From Oscillospiraceae bacterium (GTDB lineage Bacteria; Bacillota; Clostridia; Oscillospirales; CAG-272), in assembly GCA_015064185.1 (NCBI GenBank), contig SVSS01000001.1, positions 192,910 to 256,909 on the forward strand: DNA of 64,000 bases, read 5' to 3'. The notes beneath the pieces are model-generated. The model saw nothing but the letters and a program-made list of their open reading frames with translations. It ran no database searches and had not been told where the DNA came from. Below are positions 24,733-35,200 of the stretch, one piece after another. Both the position numbers and the translations under genes were made by a program. Within the stretch, counting starts at the first letter, position 1. Each line of letters opens with the position of its first letter.

Positions 24733-26157
24733 ATGGGCGGCTTTTTCGGTGTAGCGGCGCGACACGATGCGCTGGCAGATACCTTCTTTGGCACAGATTA
24801 TCATTCTCACCTCGGCACGGCGCGTGCCGGCATGGCAGTGTATGACCGCGAGGTTGGGCTTCAGCGTGAGATACACAATATCAAAAACACTCCCTTTCGC
24901 ACTAAGTTTGAGCACGTATTTGACGATATGAAGGGCAGCTCAGCCATCGGCTGCATCAGCGATGGCGAGCCGCAGCCCCTCCTCATTCGCTCTCGCCACG
25001 GCACCTACGCTATTTGCAATATCGGTGCGATAACGAACGCAGACGAGCTGATTGAAAAATATTTCAAAACCAGCAGCGGTCACTTTGACGCGATGACGGG
25101 TGGTGCTGTCAACCCTACGGAGTTGATCGCGGCACTCATCGACCAAAAGGAAGATTTTGTGGAGGGTATCCGCTTTGCGCAAAGTGAGATCAAGGGCTCG
25201 ATCACGGTGCTGATCCTGCGCGAGGGCGGCAGCATCATTGCGGCACGCGACAGACTTGGGCGCTTGCCCATGATACTCGGCAAGGGCGATGACGCCTATT
25301 GCGTGACCTTTGAGAGCTTCGCCGCGGAAAAGCTTGGCTATACGGTCTTCAAGGAGCTCGGTCCCGGTGAGATCGTGGAGATCACGCACGAGGGCACAAG
25401 ACAGCTCGTTGCTCCCGGCAAGGAAATGCGTATTTGCTCGTTTTTGTGGTCTTACTACGGATATTCTCCCTCGGCGTATGAGGGCGTGAACGTTGAGGTC
25501 ATGCGTTACCGCAACGGCGCGATCATGGCGGAGGACGAAAAGAAGGCAGGAAAGCTGCCGCCGCTTGATTTCGTTGCGGGCATGCCCGACTCGGGCACGC
25601 CTCACGCCATTGGATATGCAGGCGAGAGCGGTATACCCTTTGCGCGCCCCTTCCTCAAATACACGCCCACGTGGTCGCGTAGCTTCACGCCGAACAAGCA
25701 GGTGGAGCGTAACCGCGTGGCAAAAATGAAGCAGGTGCCCGTGAAGGAGCTGATAGACGGCAAGGATCTGATGTTTGTCGACGATTCGATCGTGCGCGGC
25801 ACACAGTTAAAGAGCACGGTGGATTTCCTCTTTAACAGCGGCGCGAAGTCGGTACACATGCGCTCGGCTTGCCCGCCGATCATGTACCGTTGCAAGTATC
25901 TTAATTTCACGAGCGCGAAAAATGATATGGAGCTGCTCGCACGCCGTGTGATCCTCGAGCTTGAGGGTGAGGAGGGCGAAAAGCACATTGAGGAATACAG
26001 TGACGGCACCACAGAGCGCGGCAAGGCACTGCGCCGCGCGATCTCCGAGAAGATGCACTTTAATTCACTCGAATTTCAATCACTTGAGGGTGTGATAAAG
26101 GCGATCGGACTTGAACCATGTAAACTCTGCACATATTGCTGGAACGGAAAGGAATAA
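24733..26157 (+). CDS. purF: Amidophosphoribosyltransferase-type PurF lacking the nucleophile Cys
   Basis: 474 residues. PurF makes phosphoribosylamine from PRPP using ammonia released by its N-terminal glutaminase. The PRPP loop [14 protein letters not shown] and the Fe-S-type cysteines ([19 protein letters not shown] near the end) are present. The N-terminus reads [12 protein letters not shown]: the glutaminase nucleophile Cys, normally right after the start Met or propeptide, is Gly2. Other glutaminase-fold blocks such as [16 protein letters not shown] remain. Either free ammonia or another glutaminase may supply nitrogen. It sits 12 bases after purE, so it appears to be the operon's PurF. 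Confidence 0.88.
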   Translation: MGGFFGVAARHDALADTFFGTDYHSHLGTARAGMAVYDREVGLQREIHNIKNTPFRTKFEHVFDDMKGSSAIGCISDGEPQPLLIRSRHGTYAICNIGAITNADELIEKYFKTSSGHFDAMTGGAVNPTELIAALIDQKEDFVEGIRFAQSEIKGSITVLILREGGSIIAARDRLGRLPMILGKGDDAYCVTFESFAAEKLGYTVFKELGPGEIVEITHEGTRQLVAPGKEMRICSFLWSYYGYSPSAYEGVNVEVMRYRNGAIMAEDEKKAGKLPPLDFVAGMPDSGTPHAIGYAGESGIPFARPFLKYTPTWSRSFTPNKQVERNRVAKMKQVPVKELIDGKDLMFVDDSIVRGTQLKSTVDFLFNSGAKSVHMRSACPPIMYRCKYLNFTSAKNDMELLARRVILELEGEEGEKHIEEYSDGTTERGKALRRAISEKMHFNSLEFQSLEGVIKAIGLEPCKLCTYCWNGKE

Positions 26158-26161
26158 AATT

Positions 26162-27211
26162 ATGCACAATCAATCGAAATCTGAAAGCTACGCAGCCGCA
26201 GGTGTTGACATTACTGCGGGCTACAAAGCAGTTGAACTGATGAAAAAGCACGTTGCACGCACCAAAAACGCAGGTTGTCTTGATGACGTTGGCGGCTTTG
26301 GCGGTTGCTTTGGTCTTAACATTGCCGGTATGGAGGAGCCTGTGCTCGTATCCGGCACTGACGGATGCGGCACAAAGGTCAAGCTTGCCATTTTAATGGA
26401 CAAGCATGACACCATTGGTATTGATGCCGTTGCCATGTGCGTCAATGACATTATTTGTGTAGGCGCGAAGCCGCTGTTTTTCCTTGACTATATTGCTTGC
26501 GGCAAAAACGTGCCCGAGAAGATCGCCTCGATCGTTGGCGGTGTTGCAGAGGGCTGTGTACAGTCGGGCGCCGCACTGATCGGCGGCGAAACTGCCGAGC
26601 ATCCCGGCCTGATGCCCGTTGAGGACTATGACCTTGCCGGCTTTGCTGTTGGCGTGGTTGATAAGAAGAAGATCATTGATAACACGAAAATGAGTGAAGG
26701 CGACGTGGTGATCGCGCTGGCATCCAGCGGTATTCACTCCAATGGCTTTTCTCTCATTCGCAAGGTGTTTGATATTGACAATAACCCCGCTTCGCTATAT
26801 GTGGCGAATGAGGCGCTTGGCGGCAAGACGATCGCCGAAACGCTTCTCACCCCCACTAAGATCTACGTGAAGTCGGTGCTGGCACTTCTCGAAAAGGTAG
26901 ATGTGAAGGGTATTTCTCACATCACAGGCGGCGGATTTTATGAGAATATTCCGCGTAGCATCCCCGACGGGCTCTGCGCTAAGATCGATAAGAGCGCGGT
27001 AAAGGTGCTTCCCATTTTCGATCTGATCGCAAAAACCGGCAACATTCCCGAGCGTGATATGTATAACACCTACAACATGGGCGTTGGTATGAGTATCGTA
27101 GTACCTGCCGACAAGGCACAGGAGGCGCTTGAGATCCTTCGTGCTCACGGCGAGGATGCATATCTCATCGGCGAGATCGTAAAGGGCGAGGACAAGGTGA
27201 TCCTTCAATGA
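26162..27211 (+). CDS. purM: Phosphoribosylformylglycinamidine cyclo-ligase PurM
   Basis: 349 residues from the ATG at 26162, four bases after the purF stop and behind GGAAAGGAA. An upstream in-frame ATG lies inside purF and is rejected. [41 protein letters not shown] and [14 protein letters not shown] are typical. It closes the imidazole ring to give AIR with ATP. It overlaps purN by four bases. Confidence 0.96.
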   Translation: MHNQSKSESYAAAGVDITAGYKAVELMKKHVARTKNAGCLDDVGGFGGCFGLNIAGMEEPVLVSGTDGCGTKVKLAILMDKHDTIGIDAVAMCVNDIICVGAKPLFFLDYIACGKNVPEKIASIVGGVAEGCVQSGAALIGGETAEHPGLMPVEDYDLAGFAVGVVDKKKIIDNTKMSEGDVVIALASSGIHSNGFSLIRKVFDIDNNPASLYVANEALGGKTIAETLLTPTKIYVKSVLALLEKVDVKGISHITGGGFYENIPRSIPDGLCAKIDKSAVKVLPIFDLIAKTGNIPERDMYNTYNMGVGMSIVVPADKAQEALEILRAHGEDAYLIGEIVKGEDKVILQ

Positions 27212-27819
27212 GTAAAACAAAAATAGCAGTTCTCGTTTCGGGGGGCGGCACCAATTTGCAGGCATTGATCGATGCACAGCAAGGCGGCATCCTTAAAAAC
27301 GGCGAGATCGTGCTTGTTATTTCAAATAACAGTGGCGCGTATGCGCTTACCCGTGCTGAGAATGCAGGCATTGCAACCTGCGTGATCTCCAAAAAGGAGC
27401 TTGGCTGTGCCGAGGCGTTTGAGGAGAAATTACTTGCTACCTTAAAGGAGCAGGGGATTGAACTGATCGTGCTGGCGGGCTTTATGGTGATCCTCAGTCA
27501 GCGTGTGACCGATGCTTATCCCGAGCGTATCATCAACGTACACCCCTCACTCATCCCCTCCTTTTGCGGAGAGGGCTTTTACGGGCTGCGCGTGCATGAG
27601 GCGGCGCTTGGCTACGGCGTGAAGGTAACCGGTGCAACCGTCCACTTTGTAAACGAAATTCCCGATGGCGGCAGGATCATTATGCAAAAGGCTGTCGAGA
27701 TCCGCGAGGGTGATACACCCGAGGTGCTCCAGCGCCGTGTAATGGAAGAGGCGGAGTGGAAAATATTGCCCCTTGCAGTTGAGCAGGTAGCGGCAGAAAT
27801 AAAAGAGAAGAAAGAGTGA
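27208..27819 (+). CDS. purN: Phosphoribosylglycinamide formyltransferase PurN
   Basis: 203 residues; the ATGA overlap with purM indicates coupled translation. [13 protein letters not shown] at the start, [11 protein letters not shown] with catalytic Asn and His, and a later PDGG Asp motif mark the folate-dependent GAR transformylase. It uses 10-formyltetrahydrofolate, which connects directly to the ZTP signal sensed upstream. Confidence 0.95.
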   Translation: MSKTKIAVLVSGGGTNLQALIDAQQGGILKNGEIVLVISNNSGAYALTRAENAGIATCVISKKELGCAEAFEEKLLATLKEQGIELIVLAGFMVILSQRVTDAYPERIINVHPSLIPSFCGEGFYGLRVHEAALGYGVKVTGATVHFVNEIPDGGRIIMQKAVEIREGDTPEVLQRRVMEEAEWKILPLAVEQVAAEIKEKKE

Positions 27820-27823
27820 AATT

Positions 27824-28534
27824 ATGGCATTGTTTGATTTGAAAAAGCTTCTGCGTGAAAATACATACCCCGGGCGTGGTATTGTGATCGGCAAGTCAGC
27901 CGACGGCAAAAACGCCATGATCGCTTACTTTATCATGGGCCGCAGTGAAAACAGCCGCAATCGCGTGTTTGAGCGCTTTGAGGGTGGCATGCGTACCAAG
28001 GCATTTGATGAGAGCAAGCTTTCCGACCCGAGCCTCATTATTTATAACCCTTACCTTGCGCTTGCAGGCACGGATATCATCACCAACGGTGATCAGACCA
28101 ATACTATTTACGATCATATGGTGAAGGGCGAGAGCTTTGAGGATGCCTTGATGACGCGTGAGTTTGAGCCGGATTGCCCCAACTATACCCCCCGCATTTC
28201 GGGTGTTTGCTATTACGGTGACAAGGATTTTACCTATTCGCTCTCTATTCTCAAAAGCGCAAACGGTAATCCTGCGGTATGTAACCGCTATTTCTACCGC
28301 TTTGCACCGCGCGCAGGCATCGGCCATTTTATCCACACCTATAAGTGTGACGGCAACCCGATCCCTTCCTTTTACGGCGAGCCTGAGGAGGTAGCGCTCC
28401 CCAATACCGCTGAGGAGCTTTCTGAGCTTTTGTGGAAGAACCTGAACCCTGATAACAAGGTCTCGCTTTTTGTACGCTGCGTACCGCTTGACGGCAGCGC
28501 TCCCACCGAGATCATTACCAATAAAAATCAATAA
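27824..28534 (+). CDS. purO: IMP cyclohydrolase, archaeal PurO type
   Basis: 236 residues. It resembles the stand-alone PurO-type IMP cyclohydrolase family (ENSRNRVFE, DPSLIIYNPYLA, ITNGDQTNTIYDHM, PNYTPRISG), which closes FAICAR to IMP, and not the MGS-like cyclohydrolase half of PurH. It lies immediately before a stand-alone AICAR formyltransferase, so the two together replace bifunctional PurH. Start codon spacing from purN is four bases. Confidence 0.85.
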   Translation: MALFDLKKLLRENTYPGRGIVIGKSADGKNAMIAYFIMGRSENSRNRVFERFEGGMRTKAFDESKLSDPSLIIYNPYLALAGTDIITNGDQTNTIYDHMVKGESFEDALMTREFEPDCPNYTPRISGVCYYGDKDFTYSLSILKSANGNPAVCNRYFYRFAPRAGIGHFIHTYKCDGNPIPSFYGEPEEVALPNTAEELSELLWKNLNPDNKVSLFVRCVPLDGSAPTEIITNKNQ

Positions 28535-28549
28535 GCGAGGCTGTTACAT

Positions 28550-29734
28550 ATGAAAGATTTTGAACTGAAATACGGCTGTAATCCCAACCAGAAGCCTGCC
28601 AAGATCTATATGCATGACGGAAGCGAGCTTCCCATCAAGATCCTTTCGGGCAGACCCGGCTACATTAATTTTCTTGACGCCTTCAATTCTTGGCAGCTTG
28701 TAAAGGAATTAAAGGAGGCTTTGGGCCTTCCTGCCGTTACCTCCTTCAAGCACGTCAGCCCCACCTCGGCGGCTGTTGGCGTAAAGCTTTCCGATAAGCT
28801 GAAAAAGGCTTGCTTTGTAGAGGATATCGAGGGGCTTGACGATTCGCTTCTTGCCTGCGCTTATGCGCGTGCACGCGGTACTGACCGTATGTGCTCGTTT
28901 GGCGACTGGGTGGCACTTTCCGATGTGTGTGATGTGACCACGGCGCAAATGCTCAAGCGTGAGGTTTCTGACGGTATCATCGCTCCCGGCTATGAGCCCG
29001 AGGCGCTTGAGATCCTGAAAACCAAAAAGAAGGGCAATTACAATATCGTAGAGATCGATCCCAATTATACTCCCGATCCTATTGAGAGAAAACAGGTGTT
29101 TGGCATTACCTTTGAACAGGGCAGAAACAATTTCCGCATCGATGCAGAATTGCTTCAAAACATTGTAACCGAAAACAAGGATATGCCCGAGAGTGCGGTG
29201 CGCGATCTCATCGTTGCCCTTATCACTCTTAAGTACACGCAGTCCAATTCGGTTTGCTACGCCGTTGACGGGCAAGCGATCGGTGTTGGTGCAGGTCAGC
29301 AATCCCGTGTGCACTGCACACGTCTTGCGGGCGGCAAGGCGGATACCTGGTTCCTTCGTCAGCACGACAAGGTACTCGCCCTCCCCTTTAAGGAAACACT
29401 CGGTCGCCCTGATCGCGATAATGTCATCGACGGCTATATCAACCAAAACGAGGAGGACGTTTGCGCTGAGGGCAATTGGCAAAAGTACTTTACCGAGCAG
29501 CCTGAGCCCTTTACCCGTGAGGAGCAAAGAGCGTACCTGGATACGATCAGCGGTGTTGCCTGCGGCTCGGATGCCTTCTTCCCGTTTAGCGACAACGTAG
29601 AGCGCTGCAAAAAGAGCGGTGTTAGCTACATCGCACAGCCCGGTGGCTCGATCCGCGATGATCTTGTGATTGAATGCTGCAACAAGTACGGTATGGCAAT
29701 GGCATTTACCGGCATGAGACTCTTCCACCATTGA
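28550..29734 (+). CDS. purH: AICAR formyltransferase, stand-alone (PurH C-terminal domain type)
   Basis: 394 residues covering only the AICAR transformylase part of PurH. LKYGCNPNQKPAKIYM opens it, and the catalytic Lys-His pair is in SFKHVSPTSAAVG. There is no N-terminal cyclohydrolase domain; that step is supplied by the preceding PurO-type protein. It formylates AICAR (ZMP) with 10-formyltetrahydrofolate, the exact reaction whose block raises the riboswitch ligand. Confidence 0.92.
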   Translation: MKDFELKYGCNPNQKPAKIYMHDGSELPIKILSGRPGYINFLDAFNSWQLVKELKEALGLPAVTSFKHVSPTSAAVGVKLSDKLKKACFVEDIEGLDDSLLACAYARARGTDRMCSFGDWVALSDVCDVTTAQMLKREVSDGIIAPGYEPEALEILKTKKKGNYNIVEIDPNYTPDPIERKQVFGITFEQGRNNFRIDAELLQNIVTENKDMPESAVRDLIVALITLKYTQSNSVCYAVDGQAIGVGAGQQSRVHCTRLAGGKADTWFLRQHDKVLALPFKETLGRPDRDNVIDGYINQNEEDVCAEGNWQKYFTEQPEPFTREEQRAYLDTISGVACGSDAFFPFSDNVERCKKSGVSYIAQPGGSIRDDLVIECCNKYGMAMAFTGMRLFHH

Positions 29735-29752
29735 TAGAAAGGATTTTTTAAC

Positions 29753-30991
29753 ATGAACTTTTTCGATGAACTTGCAAATTATGATAAAGAGGTATTTGAT
29801 GGGTGCAACCTTGAGCTGACTCGCCAGCGTCACAATATTGAGCTGATCGCTTCCGAGAACATTGTTTCCAAGGCGGTTCTTATGGCGGCAGGCACGGTGC
29901 TGACCAACAAATATGCCGAGGGCTATCCCGGTAAGCGTTACTACGGCGGCTGTCACTGCGTAGATATCGTGGAGGATATTGCACGCGAGCGCGCAAAGAA
30001 GCTGTTTGGTGCCGAGCACGCAAACGTACAGCCCCACAGCGGCGCAAATGCCAATCTTGCCGTATTCTTTGCACTCTGCAATCCCGGTGATACCGTCATG
30101 GGTCTTAACCTTGCACACGGCGGTCACCTTTCCCACGGCTCACCTGTTAACATTTCAGGCAAATACTTCAACGTTGTACCTTACAGCGTAAACGACGATA
30201 CCGAGATGCTTGATTACGAGGATATTCGCCGCGTGGCGCTTGAGTGCAAGCCGAAGCTGATCGTTGCAGGTGCCAGCGCTTACTCGCGCACCATTGATTT
30301 TGAGGCAATTGCCAAGATCGCAAAAGAGGTCGGTGCATACTACATGGTAGATATGGCGCACATCGCAGGTCTTGTTGCGGCAGGTCTTCACCCCTCTCCC
30401 GTACCCTATGCCGACGTTGTTACCACTACCACGCATAAGACTCTGCGCGGCCCGCGCGGCGGCATGATCCTTTGCCGCGAGGAGCTTGCAAAGCAGATCG
30501 ACAAGGCAGTGTTCCCCGGCACGCAGGGCGGTCCCCTCATGCACATCATTGCCGCTAAGGCAGTTGCGCTTGGCGAGGCAATGACTCCCGAGTTTAAGGA
30601 ATATCAGAAAAACGTGAAGGAAAACGCTAAGGTGCTTTGCGAGTGCCTTAAGGATGCGGGATTCCGCATTGTTTCGGGTGACACCGACAATCACCTCATG
30701 CTCATCGACCTTCGCCCCTTCGGTATTACGGGTAAGGAAATGGAAAGACGCCTTGATGAGGTACATATTACCGTCAACAAGAATGCGATCCCCAACGACC
30801 CCGAAAAGCCCTTTGTTACCAGCGGTATCCGTGTGGGTACGCCCGCCGTTACCAGCCGTGGCTTTGGCAAAGAGGAAATGCGCCTGATCGCTACCTGGAT
30901 GCGCGACGTTGCCGCTGATTTTGAGGGCAACCGCGAGCGCATTGCAGGTGAGGTTATGGCTCTTTGCGAAAAATTCCCGATCTACAACTGA
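29753..30991 (+). CDS. glyA: Serine hydroxymethyltransferase GlyA
   Basis: 412 residues. PLP-binding Lys in [42 protein letters not shown] and the VRVGTP-type end pattern are standard. It converts serine and tetrahydrofolate to glycine and methylene-tetrahydrofolate, giving both the glycine and the one-carbon units used by PurD, PurN and the AICAR formyltransferase. Its presence inside the pur operon under a ZTP riboswitch makes metabolic sense. Confidence 0.96.
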   Translation: MNFFDELANYDKEVFDGCNLELTRQRHNIELIASENIVSKAVLMAAGTVLTNKYAEGYPGKRYYGGCHCVDIVEDIARERAKKLFGAEHANVQPHSGANANLAVFFALCNPGDTVMGLNLAHGGHLSHGSPVNISGKYFNVVPYSVNDDTEMLDYEDIRRVALECKPKLIVAGASAYSRTIDFEAIAKIAKEVGAYYMVDMAHIAGLVAAGLHPSPVPYADVVTTTTHKTLRGPRGGMILCREELAKQIDKAVFPGTQGGPLMHIIAAKAVALGEAMTPEFKEYQKNVKENAKVLCECLKDAGFRIVSGDTDNHLMLIDLRPFGITGKEMERRLDEVHITVNKNAIPNDPEKPFVTSGIRVGTPAVTSRGFGKEEMRLIATWMRDVAADFEGNRERIAGEVMALCEKFPIYN

Positions 30992-31009
30992 TATAAAAAG
31001 GAGCTTTTT

Positions 31010-32281
31010 ATGAAAATAATGGTCGTTGGTGGTGGCGGCAGAGAGCATGCCATCATTCGCTCGCTTCTCAAAAACCCTAAGGTTGAAACAATTTATGCAG
31101 TACCCGGTAACGGCGGCATGAAGGATGATGCCGTACTCGTGCCGATCGCTGCAACCGAAACCGATAAGATCGTTGCGTTTGCCGTGGAAAATAAGATCGA
31201 TTACGCTGTTGTTGCACCTGACGATCCGTTGGTGCTGGGCACTGTTGATGCGCTTGCGGCTGTGGGCATTCCTTCCTTTGGCCCCAATAAGGCTGCGGCG
31301 ATCATTGAGGGAAGTAAGGTCTTTTCCAAGAACCTGATGAAAAAGTACAACATTCCCACTGCGGGCTATGAGGTGTTTGACGATCCGAAAAAAGCGCTTG
31401 CATACCTTGAAACGGCAGAGATCCCGATCGTGGTGAAGGCAGACGGTCTTGCACTTGGCAAGGGCGTCATTATTGCCACCACACGCGAGGAGGCTATGGA
31501 TGCCGTGCACTCCATCATGGAGGATAAGGTGTTTGGCAAGAGTGGCAATCAGATCGTGGTAGAGGAGTTCCTCACCGGTCCTGAGGTGTCTGTTCTCGCC
31601 TTTACCGATGGTAAGACTATGGTTCCCATGGTATCCTCTATGGACCATAAGCGTGCCCACGATAATGATGAGGGCCTCAATACGGGTGGCATGGGTACCA
31701 TTGCCCCCAACCCCTACTATACCAAGGAAATTGCTGACCTTTGCATGGAAACCATCTTCCTGCCTACCATGGCGGCAATGAATGCCGAGGGCAGAACCTT
31801 TAAGGGGTGCCTGTACTTTGGCTTGATGCTCACCCCCAAGGGACCGAAGGTGATCGAGTATAACTGCCGCTTTGGCGATCCCGAAACGCAGGTGGTGCTC
31901 CCCCTTCTTGAAAGCGATCTTCTCACCGTGATGCAGGCGGTGACCGAGGAGCGCCTTGATGAGGTAGAGGTAAAATTCAGTAACGGCGCAGCTTGCTGCG
32001 TGGTTATGGCATCCGAGGGTTATCCCGGAAAGTACGAAAAGGGCTATCCGATCACGATGAGCGACGAGGCACGCCCCCACGTATTCGTTGCGGGTGCTTC
32101 CCTTAAGGACGGCGCGGTCGTTACCAACGGCGGACGCGTGCTTGGCGTTACCGCAGTAGAGGATACACTTGCCGGAGCGATCAAAACGGCGTACGCGCGT
32201 GTAAACGAGGTTCATTTTGACAATGCATTTTATCGCCACGACATCGGCAAACGCGCCATGGCGGCACTGACAAAGGAGTAA
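31010..32281 (+). CDS. purD: Phosphoribosylamine-glycine ligase PurD
   Basis: 423 residues, ATP-grasp. VVGGGGREHAI opens the preATP-grasp domain; KADGLALGKGV, a VEEFLTGPEVSVLAFTDG block and GFLYFGLML-like YFGLMLTPKGPKVIEYNCRF are visible. It joins glycine to phosphoribosylamine. Closely spaced between glyA and purL. Confidence 0.96.
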   Translation: MKIMVVGGGGREHAIIRSLLKNPKVETIYAVPGNGGMKDDAVLVPIAATETDKIVAFAVENKIDYAVVAPDDPLVLGTVDALAAVGIPSFGPNKAAAIIEGSKVFSKNLMKKYNIPTAGYEVFDDPKKALAYLETAEIPIVVKADGLALGKGVIIATTREEAMDAVHSIMEDKVFGKSGNQIVVEEFLTGPEVSVLAFTDGKTMVPMVSSMDHKRAHDNDEGLNTGGMGTIAPNPYYTKEIADLCMETIFLPTMAAMNAEGRTFKGCLYFGLMLTPKGPKVIEYNCRFGDPETQVVLPLLESDLLTVMQAVTEERLDEVEVKFSNGAACCVVMASEGYPGKYEKGYPITMSDEARPHVFVAGASLKDGAVVTNGGRVLGVTAVEDTLAGAIKTAYARVNEVHFDNAFYRHDIGKRAMAALTKE

Positions 32282-32284
32282 CAA

Positions 32285-35200
32285 ATGGTATTTAGAGTAT
32301 ATGTAGAGAAAAAGCCCGAGCTTGCGCATGAGGCAAACGGTCTTTTCTCGGAATTGAAAAATCTTGTTGGTATCTCGGCGCTCACCTCGGTGCGCGTGAT
32401 CAATCGCTATGATGTAGAGAATACCGAAGCAGCACTTTTTGAAAAGGCAGTACGCACCATTTTCTCCGAGCCCCAGCTGGATATTGTCAGTGACGAGCTT
32501 GATGCTAAGGGCGGCACAGTCTTTGCTGTTGAGCCCCTGCCCGGTCAGTTTGATCAGCGTGCCGATTCCGCTGCGCAGTGCATTCAGCTGCAAAGCGGCG
32601 GCGACCGCCCCACTGTGCGCTCCGCAAAGGTTTACGTGCTTGGTGGTGAGCTTGCCGAAAAGGATGTTGCCGAGATCAAAAAGTTCGTGATCAACGCGGT
32701 AGAAAGTCGCGAGGCAAGCCTTGAAAAGCCCGAAACGCTTGCTGTGGAATACGCAATTCCTTCCTCGGTAAAAACCGTTGATGGCTTTGTTTCACTTGAT
32801 GAAAAGGGTCTTGCCGATCTGCTTGACAGCCTTGGTCTTGCGATGGATCTTGACGATCTTAAATTCCTGCAGGCGTATTTCCGTGACGAGGAAAAGCGCG
32901 ATCCCACCATTACCGAGATCCGCGTGGTCGATACCTATTGGTCTGACCACTGCCGTCACACCACCTTCTCTACGCACATTGATGACGTAAGGATCGATGA
33001 TCCTACAGTTGCTGCCGCTTACGAGCGTTATCTCGCCGCACGCGTTGAGGTCTATGGGGAAGAGAAGGCTGCAAAGCGCCCCCAGACCCTTATGGATATC
33101 GCAACGATTGCAGGCAAAGTGCTCAAAAAGCGTGGGCTTCTCCCCGAGCTTGATGAGAGTGAGGAGATCAATGCTTGCTCCATTCATGTGACCGCAAAGG
33201 TAAACGGAGAGGATCAGGATTGGCTCTTGATGTTTAAAAATGAAACGCATAACCACCCCACCGAGATCGAGCCCTTCGGCGGTGCGGCTACCTGTATCGG
33301 TGGCTGTATCCGTGATCCGCTCTCCGGTCGCGCTTATGTACATCAGGCAATGCGCGTCACGGGTGGCGGCGATCCGCGCCGTGCTCTTGCCGATACCATC
33401 CCCGGTAAGCTTCCCCAGCGTAAGCTTGCGCAAACAGCGGCGGCGGGCTACTCCTCCTACGGTAACCAGATCGGTCTTGCAACGGGTCACGTTGCCGAGG
33501 TCTATCATGACGGCTATATGGCAAAGCGTCTTGAGTGTGGTGCTGTGGTTGCCGCGGCTCCTGCCTCTAACGTGCGCCGCGAGCGCCCTGCCGCAGGTGA
33601 CGTTGTCATCCTGCTTGGCGGTCGAACCGGCCGTGACGGTATTGGCGGTGCTACCGGCTCCTCTAAGAGTCACAATATGAAATCCCTTACCACTATGGCT
33701 TCCGAGGTGCAGAAGGGTAACGCACCCGAGGAGAGAAAGATCCAGCGTTTGTTCCGCAATGCTGAGGTCACGCGCCTCATTAAGCGCTGCAATGACTTTG
33801 GCGCAGGCGGTGTTTCGGTTGCGATCGGCGAGCTTGCTGACGGTCTTTCGATCGATCTTGATGCTGTTCGTAAAAAGTACGACGGCCTTGACGGCACCGA
33901 GCTTGCGATCTCCGAGTCGCAGGAGCGTATGGCTGTTGTGGTTGAAGCAAAGGATGCAGATCAGTTTATTGCGTATGCTGAGAGTGAGAATCTTGAGGCA
34001 TACCGCGTGGCTGTTGTAACCGAGGAGGCGCGTATGGTTATGACCTGGAAGGGGCAGACCATTGCCGATCTTTCCCGCGCATTCCTCAATACCAACGGTG
34101 CGGATAAGCACACGGCAGTGACCGTGACCGAAAAGGATCTTTCCGCGCTCAGCGCGCCGCTTTACGCGTCGCTTCGCGAGATGGCAGGCGATCTGAAAAC
34201 CGCCAGCCGCCAGGGCCTTGTAGAGCGTTTTGACGGTTCGATCGGTGCGGGATCTGTTACCATGCCGTTTGGCGGTAAAACGCAAAAAACGCCCGCGCAA
34301 TCCATGGCAGCCCTTCTGCCCGTGCTTCCCGGTGAGGCGACCGAGCAGGCAAGCGTGATGTCTTGGGCACTGGATCCCGATCACATGAGCATTGATACCT
34401 ACACGGGCGCACGTGCAGCCGTGTATCACTCCATGGCAAAGCTTGTTGCCGCAGGTGCTGATTATAAGCAGGCGTATCTCACGCTTCAAGAGTTCTTTGA
34501 AAAGCTTCGTACCGACGCTACGCGTTGGGGCAAGCCCTTCTCGGCACTTCTTGGTGCAATGGATGCACAGCTTGAGCTTGGTGCCGCTGCAATCGGCGGT
34601 AAGGACTCGATGTCCGGTACCTTCCTTGATATGGATGTACCCCCCACACTTATTTCTTTTGCAATCGCGCCCATTGCGGCAGGGGATGTGATCACGCCTG
34701 AATTTAAGGCGGCAGGTCACCCCGTTTACCTCTTCGCACCTGATGAGGATACGGCAGAGTCGCAAAGGGCTGCTTGGGAGGCATTCTATGCGCTCCATAA
34801 GGCAGGCAAGGTCAAGGCTGCATGGGCTGTGGAAAACGGCATTGGCGAGGCTGTAATGAAGATGTCCTTTGGTAACAAGATCGGCTTCAAGTCCACCCAG
34901 TGCGATGATTGGCATTCTGCCGGTATGTACGGCTTTATCGTGGCTGAGCTCTCGGAGGAGGTAGAGAATACCTACGCCTTTAAGCTTGGCGAAACCACCG
35001 CTGAGGAGGTCGTTGACCTTGCAGGCGATAAGGCTACCATTGATGAGCTTCTTGCCATTAATGAGGCTGTGCTTGAGGGTGTATACCCCACCAAGGCAGA
35101 GCCCAAGGAAAAAACCGCTCCCGTCTTTACTTACACTAAGGGCTTTGACGTAGCGCCTGCAGTGAAGTGTGCGCGCCCCAAGGTGCTGATCCCTGTATTC

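Noticed and set aside
30155..32593. An 812-residue antisense frame across glyA, purD and purL
   Set aside because: It crosses three conserved genes on the other strand and has no start signals; a composition artefact.
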